A stretch of DNA of 6,117 nt from CAZDOD01 sp964506935 (GTDB lineage: Bacteria > Desulfobacterota > Zymogenia > Zymogenales > Zymogenaceae). Under the pieces are notes generated by a model that made no database searches, was not told where the DNA came from, and was given only the letters and a program-made list of their open reading frames with translations. Location: NCBI GenBank assembly GCA_964506935.1, contig CAZDOD010000169.1, positions 1-6,117 of the forward strand. Reading direction: 5' to 3'. Both the position numbers and the translations under genes were made by a program. This document shows, one piece after another, positions 1 through 5,180 of this stretch (positions within the stretch are counted from its first letter, which is position 1; every line of letters starts with the position of its first letter).

Positions 1-684
1 CGTTTAAGATCACCTTTATCCCGGCATCCATCATGGCCATCGTGGTCTTCATTATATATTCTTCGTTGTAGGCGACGAACCTCTTTATAAAGTCGGGATT
101 TTTCTTGATCTGTAACGGGAGATTCTGAAATCCGACGGAGTGGAGCAGTGTCTCGAAATTGCCGCTTGCAACAGAGCCAAAAATGCAGATATCTTCGCCG
201 TATTTGGAGGATACCTCAGAAAAGAAATTAAATGTCTTGTGGGAAAGGTCCTCTATATCGGGCCGGTAGGGCCAGTCGTCGAAGGCATCGGGATTGGGGG
301 TTGCCGGCCCCCTGTACATGAAATATATATTCCCGTGGCCATCCTCGATAAGATCGAGAAATGAGCCGGTCGCCCTGGCAAGTGTCTTTGAATCCCATAC
401 CATAATCGTCCCGTCGAAGATCACGCATGTCGAGTCGAAACCGATCTTGAGCGCCGCCTCGGCCCTTTTCAGGAGCCCCCCCGATACGAAGGGGTCGACC
501 AATATCTTTTTTAGTTTCTTACCCCACTTATCCAGGATGAACTTTGATACCGGGTTCAAATAAATATACTTGGGAGGGATAAGGGGTTTCCCCAGAACCT
601 GCTGGACGGGCCAGTCGTCGAGGTTGGATGAAAATGTCGGGACCCTGTCAATATCCTTTCCTTCGATTGTACGGAATATGCGTT
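1..684 (-). CDS. URO-D superfamily methyltransferase-like protein, paralog 1 (partial at both ends)
   Basis: Reading the minus strand from 682 to 2 gives 227 codons without a stop. The protein is collinear with the complete neighbour at 799-1959, with about 123 of 227 residues identical by eye and one single-residue indel. Shared blocks include IEGKxIDRVPT near the N-terminus, LNPVS, WDSKTLAR, DGHGN, MYRGPA, FDDWP and MAMMDAGIKVI. The family is the uroporphyrinogen decarboxylase (URO-D) TIM-barrel superfamily, which includes true HemE and corrinoid-dependent methyltransferases. The start codon lies in the N gap (685-694). The C-terminal ~150 residues, including the expected HxC metal motif, lie beyond position 1, so catalytic competence cannot be judged here. 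It is the last visible gene of a minus-strand series. The substrate is unknown, and the divergence from its neighbour suggests a different one (inference). HemE itself is unlikely because these proteins match the methyltransferase-like branch. Confidence 0.85.
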
Positions 685-694
685 NNNNNNNNNN
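685..694. other. Assembly gap of ten Ns
   Basis: Ten consecutive Ns interrupt the sequence between the conserved upstream element (696-738) and the first readable codons of the partial URO-D gene. In the complete paralog the same interval, from the end of the shared gactagaata to the codon equivalent to the first readable Arg codon, is 33 bases. Here only 3 real bases plus 10 Ns occupy it. About 30 bases are therefore expected to be missing if there are no other indels, and they should contain the start codon. Confidence 0.95.
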
Positions 695-695
695 C

Positions 696-738
696 TATTC
701 TAGTCTAAATTAGGGTAAAAAATTACAAAGGGCAAAAA
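696..738 (-). repeat. Conserved 43-bp upstream element, copy 1
   Basis: This segment matches 1978-2020 at 39 of 43 positions with no gaps; mismatches are at 711, 712, 723 and 725. In the gene direction it reads as a T-rich stretch, then GCCCTTTG, a second T run, ACCC, and ATTTAGACTAGAATA just before the gene. It sits at the same place relative to paralog 1 as copy 2 does to the complete gene. A promoter or operator role is inferred from position: TAGAAT resembles a -10 box, but I see no good -35 at 16-18 bp. Confidence 0.8.
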
Positions 739-798
739 GATTTTACCGCCGGTCACAGATATCGGTTGCTGTCATCTTTTATATATAAGCTATTGACT

Positions 799-1959
799 TT
801 ACATCGCTATCGGATATTTCCCGTATTTTTTTGTCGCCTCGATCATTATCTTAAGCTTTTCTACATCCATATCGGGATGGTCGTGGACGGGGCCTAAGAT
901 GAACCTCCCACCGGGGGCACAAATCTTGATCAGTCTCTTGACCTCGTCTTCGACCTCCTCGGTAGTGGATCTCTCGGTAAGGACGTAGTCGACCCCGACA
1001 CCGCCGACGATGGTAAATCTGTCGCCGTGTACCTTTTTCTCATAGGCGATATCGACATTCGATGTATTCTCGTAGGCGTGGCCGCCGTCAAATCCCCATT
1101 TGATGAAGAGGTCGAATACCTTCGTGTTGTCGCCGCAGGAGTGGAGGAGGACCTTGCCGCCCCGGTCGTGGACGGCCTTCGTGATCTTCGTATAATGCCC
1201 TCCGAACAATTCATCGATCAGTTTAGGGTTCATCATCGGGCCGGTCTTGAAGGCGAAGTCATCACCGTTAAAGATGACCTTTATTCCTGCGTCCATCATA
1301 GCCATATTTGTCTTCATGACAATGCTATTGAGGAGTGATATGAACCTTTTGATCAGCTCCGGTTCCCTCCTGATAAAGAGTGCCATGTTTTCAAAACCCA
1401 AAGACCATAGCATCGTCTCGTGGATGCCGAAAGCCGACTGGCCCATGATGCATATCTTGTCCCCGAATTTTTTTACGACCCCCTTAAAAAAACTATAGGT
1501 CTTTTCGGACAGGTCATCGGGATTTGGAAAGTGGGGCCAATCATCGAAGTCAGAGGGAGATTTGATGGCCGGGCCCCGATACATGTAAAACGCATTTCCG
1601 TGACCGTCGTCAACGAGGTCATAGAATGACCCCGTGGTCCTCGCCAGTGTCTTTGAATCCCAGAACATAAAATATGGTTCAAAGAGCCCCGTAATTGAAT
1701 CAAATCCGAGTGATACGGCGGCCTCGATGCTTTTGATCATCATCCTGTCGACGTTAAAACTTAATATCTTTTTAAAACTCGGGCCCCAACGGTCGATGAA
1801 AAAGCCGGATACGGGATTTAGAAGGAGTTTCGAGGAGGCAAGAAATTGTCTCCCAAGTATCTGTTCTACAGGATGGTTGTCCAGATAATAGCTGTAGGTC
1901 GGGACCCTGTCGATTTCCTTCCCCTCGATTGCACGGAAGATGTGCTCTGTTGGATCCAT
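799..1959 (-). CDS. URO-D superfamily methyltransferase-like protein, paralog 2 (complete)
   Basis: A 386-residue protein of the uroporphyrinogen decarboxylase superfamily, most like the corrinoid/cobalamin-dependent methyltransferase branch (relatives of MtaA/MtbA and O-demethylase components). It is cytosolic with no signal peptide or membrane segment. Numbered from ATG 1959, it has the N-terminal IEGKEIDRVP block (12-21), a GDDFAFKTG block (232-240) matching the family's acidic loop, and LLHSCGDN with His273 and Cys275, the HxC zinc motif of methyl-transfer members. Near the C-terminus GPVHDHP places His359 where MtaA-type enzymes carry a third Cys ligand. An in-frame GTG at 1974 would add five residues. 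I prefer the ATG because family members usually start a few residues before this block and the GTG has no visible Shine-Dalgarno, while a weak GAG precedes the ATG. It is followed by paralog 1 and preceded by the conserved 43-bp element. No corrinoid protein or activase gene is in view, so methyl donor and acceptor are unknown. True HemE is unlikely. Confidence 0.88.
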   Translation of the reverse strand: MDPTEHIFRAIEGKEIDRVPTYSYYLDNHPVEQILGRQFLASSKLLLNPVSGFFIDRWGPSFKKILSFNVDRMMIKSIEAAVSLGFDSITGLFEPYFMFWDSKTLARTTGSFYDLVDDGHGNAFYMYRGPAIKSPSDFDDWPHFPNPDDLSEKTYSFFKGVVKKFGDKICIMGQSAFGIHETMLWSLGFENMALFIRREPELIKRFISLLNSIVMKTNMAMMDAGIKVIFNGDDFAFKTGPMMNPKLIDELFGGHYTKITKAVHDRGGKVLLHSCGDNTKVFDLFIKWGFDGGHAYENTSNVDIAYEKKVHGDRFTIVGGVGVDYVLTERSTTEEVEDEVKRLIKICAPGGRFILGPVHDHPDMDVEKLKIMIEATKKYGKYPIAM

Positions 1960-1977
1960 GGTCTTCTCTTTCACATT

Positions 1978-2020
1978 TATTCTAGTCTAAATCCGGGTAA
2001 AAAAGTTCAAAGGGCAAAAA
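1978..2020 (-). repeat. Conserved 43-bp upstream element, copy 2
   Basis: The partner of 696-738, 39/43 identical, lying 18 bp upstream of the chosen ATG of the complete URO-D gene (3 bp before the alternative GTG). In the gene direction it ends in ATTTAGACTAGAATA. If TAGAAT is the -10 box, transcription would begin at about the GTG at 1974, which favours the downstream ATG 1959 as translation start. Similarity fades beyond 2020, where only a short gattta persists. Confidence 0.8.
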
Positions 2021-2033
2021 AAAGATTTAGACT
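1984..2033. repeat. 10-bp perfect inverted repeat flanking the upstream element
   Basis: The arms are agtctaaatc (1984-1993) and gatttagact (2024-2033), perfect reverse complements separated by 30 bp. They frame most of the conserved upstream element before the complete URO-D gene. In copy 1 the inner arm is largely kept (agtctaaat, 702-710), but the outer arm is degenerate (gattttacc, 739-747). It could be a long-spaced operator or the stem of a 5' leader hairpin. Function is inferred only from position. Confidence 0.5.
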
Positions 2034-2121
2034 TCTAAGATATCAGCTCAGGCGATTTACAGAGATCCGCTGTGAGATTTGTTTCTACAGCCTAAAGAAA
2101 AAATCCCAAGCGAATGCCATT

Positions 2122-2667
2122 TCAGATTTTAAGCCTATCCTTTAATACCCTATGGAGTGCTGGCGTTATCAGTGCCGCAAAGGCGGCCGATATCCCGCCC
2201 TGTGCGAGGTTGAAGGGTAGCTCCGCCAGTGGTGGTGCGAAGCTTAGGGCATAAATCACATATTCTGCGAAGAAATACCCCGTTACCATCCAGAGGGCGG
2301 CGACAGCAAATGATGTTACCAATAGAAATATATCCCGGCCCATATTTCCCTTTAAGAAATCGGGCCTTAACCAGGATATCAAAAGTCCCGCGATAAGTCC
2401 TTCTATACCCTTGATGACGAGTGTCCACGGGGAATATTGGATATATCCTCCTATCACGTCCGCGAGTGCCGACCCGAATCCGCCGCACACCGCCCCGAAT
2501 ATCGGCCCGAGGAGGGCCGCTGATATGAAGATCAGGGTGTCCCCGAGATTGAAATACCCCTTCGTGGCGGGAATCGGGATCCTGACGATCAGTGTTGCTA
2601 TCGCAATCAGGGCGCTAAAGAGGGCGAAAAGCGCCAACGTACGGGGTGTTATATAATCTTTTTTCAT
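2122..2667 (-). CDS. ECF transporter S component (COG4720-like, vitamin or precursor uptake)
   Basis: A 181-residue, very hydrophobic integral membrane protein with about six predicted transmembrane segments (roughly 11-31, 43-59, 60-75, 80-98, 113-137, 150-172). This is the usual size and topology of substrate-binding S components of energy-coupling factor transporters. Family-like motifs are IPATKGYFNLGDT (32-44), ALADVIGGY (67-75), IKGIEGLIAG (85-94) and PFNLAQGGISAA (151-162). I recognise these from the COG4720/PF07155 group, variously predicted for riboflavin or hydroxymethylpyrimidine. The substrate cannot be read from the sequence. No EcfA ATPase or EcfT gene is nearby, so it probably shares a module encoded elsewhere (group II arrangement). 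ATG 2667 is preceded by tagggat about 6 nt upstream, a fair Shine-Dalgarno. It is co-oriented with its neighbours but spaced by about 100 bp upstream and over 140 bp downstream. Confidence 0.87.
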   Translation of the reverse strand: MKKDYITPRTLALFALFSALIAIATLIVRIPIPATKGYFNLGDTLIFISAALLGPIFGAVCGGFGSALADVIGGYIQYSPWTLVIKGIEGLIAGLLISWLRPDFLKGNMGRDIFLLVTSFAVAALWMVTGYFFAEYVIYALSFAPPLAELPFNLAQGGISAAFAALITPALHRVLKDRLKI

Positions 2668-2768
2668 ATAAAATCCCTAAATATATTTATGATATTTTAA
2701 AAAACTCTAATCCTTAATTTAAAAAGGAGTGGCAAATCTGATATCACCGGCCGTTTTCATTTTCTATT

Positions 2769-3002
2769 TTATGCGTACCCTCTCTCTTTTTGTACCACGC
2801 GGATGGCGATGAATCCAATGTAGAGATCCTTCATCTCCACGAATGGGACTACCTTCATCTTCCTGCGGAGCCTTATGCCTCGTTCTATCTGATTTTTCAA
2901 GACGCCTATGTCCGTAGGGCCGAAGTTCTGAAGCTCCTCCACCTTTTTCAGGATTTCTTCCTGATGGTTCTTTACAAAGCTCTTGAGAGATTTCGTATCC
3001 AT
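2769..3002 (-). CDS. Small conserved-looking hypothetical protein (77 aa)
   Basis: I do not recognise this family. From ATG 3002 it encodes 77 residues, basic and soluble-looking. An N-terminal part is probably helical (SLKSFVKNHQEEILKKVEEL), followed by a central FGPTDIGVLKNQIERGI segment, a basic RLRRKMK patch and a hydrophobic, probably beta, ending (VVPFVEMKDLYIGFIAIRVV). There is no cysteine, signal peptide or transmembrane helix. An in-frame TTG at 3017 would add five residues. A TATAAT hexamer at 3026-3031 would place transcription start near 3019, so the ATG is the better choice, although neither start has a good Shine-Dalgarno. It is transcribed towards the ECF S-component gene with 101 bp between, and divergently from the helicase. 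The coding call rests on length, a sensible amino-acid composition and filling an otherwise empty interval. Confidence 0.6.
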   Translation of the reverse strand: MDTKSLKSFVKNHQEEILKKVEELQNFGPTDIGVLKNQIERGIRLRRKMKVVPFVEMKDLYIGFIAIRVVQKERGYA

Positions 3003-3025
3003 AACTACCACTTTCAAATCAATAA

Positions 3026-3031
3026 ATTATA
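3026..3031 (-). promoter_or_regulatory. Possible -10 box for the 77-aa gene
   Basis: The minus strand reads TATAAT, a perfect sigma-70-type -10 hexamer, 24 bp upstream of the chosen ATG at 3002. No strong -35 is found at 16-18 bp; the nearest candidate, TTGATT (3051-3056), is at 19 bp. The region is AT-rich, so chance is possible. Confidence 0.35.
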
Positions 3032-3122
3032 TACCACTTGTATCTCAAAAAATCAATGGTAAATTCTCTGCTAGGAGTCCTTTAGAAAAATCTGTTTTTG
3101 AGAGAGGCCCCGAAAGTAAAAC

Positions 3123-3149
3123 TTGATAATGTAGGCGCATTCTGATAAC
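3123..3149 (+). promoter_or_regulatory. Weak candidate promoter for the helicase gene
   Basis: TTGATA (3123-3128) and GATAAC (3144-3149) resemble -35 and -10 hexamers, but the spacer is only 15 bp and the -10 lies 9 bp before the ATG at 3159, implying a nearly leaderless transcript. The absence of a visible Shine-Dalgarno before that ATG is compatible with this but does not prove it. TTGAGA further upstream (near 3097) with GATAAT has a spacer of about 21 bp and is no better. Confidence 0.2.
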
Positions 3150-3158
3150 CTAATAGCA

Positions 3159-5138
3159 ATGAAGAAATACACCATCAAAAAGACCATCGACAAAGATACC
3201 CCATTACCCTCGTCTATCGATTACGACGCGGAGCTAAATTCCGCCCAGCTTTCAGCAGTAAAATTCGGAGGCGGCCCCTCATTGGTCATCGCCGGAGCGG
3301 GGAGCGGAAAGACCCGTACCCTAGTATATCGTGTGGCCTACCTTATCGAGAAGGGCGTTCCCCCACCGTCGATCTTGCTTTTGACATTTACCAGAAAGGC
3401 AGCCCAGGAGATGCTCAGGCGTGCCGCATCGCTCACGGACAGCCGCACCGAGAGGGTCTCGGGCGGTACTTTCCACTCCTTTGCGAGCCAGATATTGAGG
3501 GAATTCGCACCCGAAGTTGGATTCTCCCCGTCATTTACAATCCTCGACAGGGCGGATTCCGAAGACGTGATAAATTTAATTAGAGGGCGGATGGGCCTCG
3601 GTCAGAAAGGGCGGCGCTTTCCGAAAAAGGGGACGATAGGCGACATATTCAGCAAGGGCATAAACCGCACAGAACAAATAAAAAATATCATCGAGATCGA
3701 ATATCCCCACTTTGTCGCGGAGACTGATCTCATATACGAGCTTTTCGCCCAGTATATCGAATACAAACAGAAGCACATGCTAATGGATTATGATGACCTC
3801 CTTACGTATCTCGTAAAGCTCCTTGACGACAGGGAAGGTGTAAGGGAGAAGCTGAAGGGGAGGTTCAGATATATCCTTGTCGACGAGTATCAGGACACCA
3901 ACAGCCTTCAGGCGAAGATAGTAAAACACCTCGCCGGAGAGGGCGGGAACGTCATGGTCGTCGGCGACGACTCACAGAGCATATACTCCTTTCGCGGTGC
4001 AGATTTCAAAAACATCATGGAGTTCCCGAACCTCTTTCCCAAGACAGAGATAATAACTCTGGAGGAGAATTATCGGAGCACCCAGCTTATCCTGAATCTC
4101 GCAAACACGATAATTGACAGGGCGAAGGAGAAATATACAAAGATTCTCTTTACCGAGCGAAAGAGCGGGGCGCCGCCGGTTCTCGTGCCTGTACCGGACG
4201 AATCGACACAGTCGAGCTTCGTCTCCCAGAGGATATTGGAGCTGAGGGAGGAGGGGGTGAGCCTCGATGATATAGCAGTCCTATTCAGGGCGGGATTTAA
4301 CTCCTTCGACCTTGAGATAGAGCTCAAGAAAAGGAACATCCCATATATAAAATACGGCGGCTTCAAATTCATGGAGACGTCCCACGTAAAGGATATCGTT
4401 GCCCACCTCAGGGCCGTCACAAATCCCCATGACGTGGTGAGCCTGGGGAGGGTGCTGCTATTGGTCGACGGAGTCGGTCCCAATGCCGCACAGGTGATAA
4501 CAAGCGGGGTCGCCGGGGGGTCGAGTATCTCGGCGGGGCTCCTTAACTATACAGGAGATAAGCGTTTTGGAGAGGGGATAGAAAGGCTCGCAAATACATT
4601 TTCGAAGATCGAGGGAGGTGGGATGGGCCCCGCAGAAGCGGTGGAGGTCCTGATAGACTACTACACTCCGATTTTAAAGAAGAGATTCGACAACTACCCG
4701 AAGAGGCTTCAGGACTTGGAGCACCTCGCCGTCATCACGCACAAATACAAGGATATAGAATCCTTTATGACCGATGTCGCCCTGGAGCCACCAACGGACA
4801 GCATATCTGATATAGTGGCCGAAGATCCCGACCCCGAAAGGCTCGTCCTCTCGACCGTCCACTCGGCCAAGGGACTCGAGTGGCACAGCGTATTTATCAT
4901 CTGGGCCGCCGAGGGATATTTCCCTAACTCATACGCCGCCGATTCGCCGGACGAACTGGAGGAGGAGCTACGGCTCATGTACGTCGCTGTAACAAGGGCG
5001 AAGGAGAACCTGTATATAACATACCCGATAAAGATGATGACACACAAGGGGCTGGCTTTCGGTAGGCCGTCTCGTTTCATCGACGGGATAGACGGCAGCA
5101 TTCTCGAGACGTGGGTTGTAGAGGAGGAGTGGGAATAA
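3159..5138 (+). CDS. UvrD/Rep/PcrA-type superfamily 1A DNA helicase
   Basis: A complete 659-residue ATP-dependent 3'-5' DNA helicase of the UvrD/Rep family, acting in the cytoplasm on DNA repair or replication intermediates. All helicase motifs are present in order: Q motif LNSAQ (26-30), Walker A AGAGSGKT (45-52), Ia LLTFTRKAAQEM (74-85), Ic-like GTFHSF (103-108), Walker B VDEYQD (241-246), III GDDSQSIYSFRGA (269-281), IV ENYRS (303-307), V VHSAKGLEW (567-575), VI YVAVTRAKENL (608-618). Residues about 400-550 correspond to domain 2B. It is shorter than E. coli UvrD (720 aa) and stops about 40 residues after motif VI, so it lacks the usual C-terminal RNA-polymerase-binding (Tudor-like) tail. 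No nuclease domain is fused, which argues against AddA/RecB. GDDSQ replaces the commoner GDxDQ. The exact orthology (UvrD, PcrA or a lineage-specific Rep-like helicase) is unclear, so no symbol is given. No clear Shine-Dalgarno precedes ATG 3159. The aminopeptidase gene follows at 42 bp. Confidence 0.96.
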   Translation: MKKYTIKKTIDKDTPLPSSIDYDAELNSAQLSAVKFGGGPSLVIAGAGSGKTRTLVYRVAYLIEKGVPPPSILLLTFTRKAAQEMLRRAASLTDSRTERVSGGTFHSFASQILREFAPEVGFSPSFTILDRADSEDVINLIRGRMGLGQKGRRFPKKGTIGDIFSKGINRTEQIKNIIEIEYPHFVAETDLIYELFAQYIEYKQKHMLMDYDDLLTYLVKLLDDREGVREKLKGRFRYILVDEYQDTNSLQAKIVKHLAGEGGNVMVVGDDSQSIYSFRGADFKNIMEFPNLFPKTEIITLEENYRSTQLILNLANTIIDRAKEKYTKILFTERKSGAPPVLVPVPDESTQSSFVSQRILELREEGVSLDDIAVLFRAGFNSFDLEIELKKRNIPYIKYGGFKFMETSHVKDIVAHLRAVTNPHDVVSLGRVLLLVDGVGPNAAQVITSGVAGGSSISAGLLNYTGDKRFGEGIERLANTFSKIEGGGMGPAEAVEVLIDYYTPILKKRFDNYPKRLQDLEHLAVITHKYKDIESFMTDVALEPPTDSISDIVAEDPDPERLVLSTVHSAKGLEWHSVFIIWAAEGYFPNSYAADSPDELEEELRLMYVAVTRAKENLYITYPIKMMTHKGLAFGRPSRFIDGIDGSILETWVVEEEWE

Positions 5139-5139
5139 C

Positions 5140-5156
5140 GTTTTTTTGTAAAAAAC
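5140..5156 (+). repeat. AT-rich perfect inverted repeat after the helicase gene
   Basis: GTTTTTT (5140-5146) and AAAAAAC (5150-5156) form a perfect 7-bp stem around a TGT loop, two bases after the helicase stop codon. With one G-C pair and six A-T pairs and no following T run on the plus strand, it is a poor intrinsic terminator. Read-through into the aminopeptidase gene is plausible. Confidence 0.4.
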
Positions 5157-5165
5157 AATAACGAA

Positions 5166-5172
5166 AAAGGTG
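5166..5172 (+). promoter_or_regulatory. Ribosome binding site of the aminopeptidase gene
   Basis: AAAGGTG lies 8 bp before ATG 5181. It is the clearest Shine-Dalgarno on the right side of the window and fixes the start of the downstream gene. Confidence 0.6.
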
Positions 5173-5180
5173 CAGATTTC

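Noticed and set aside
739..798. Terminator or extra gene between the two URO-D paralogs
   Set aside because: On the minus strand, ACCG/CGGT (763-766 and 743-748 region) gives at most a 4-bp stem before an imperfect T stretch. No open frame of note is present.
1027..1888. Plus-strand and alternative-frame open frames inside the URO-D gene
   Set aside because: They are shadows of the strongly supported minus-strand coding region, with no family-like motifs of their own.
1..1959. Annotation of either paralog as HemE (uroporphyrinogen decarboxylase)
   Set aside because: The complete copy has the HxC zinc motif of methyltransferase members, is longer than typical HemE, lacks recognisable HemE N-terminal active-site signatures, and there are two tandem copies with no haem genes nearby.
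2668..2768. Possible vitamin riboswitch upstream of the ECF S-component gene
   Set aside because: Only 101 bp lie between the two genes, the sequence is very AT-rich, and I see no TPP, FMN or cobalamin riboswitch core motifs. The only structure is a 5-bp stem (tcctt/aagga) and the 8-bp palindrome tgatatca.
5140..5156. Rho-independent terminator between helicase and aminopeptidase
   Set aside because: The stem has just one G-C pair, and the T run is part of the stem rather than after it, so it is recorded as an inverted repeat only.
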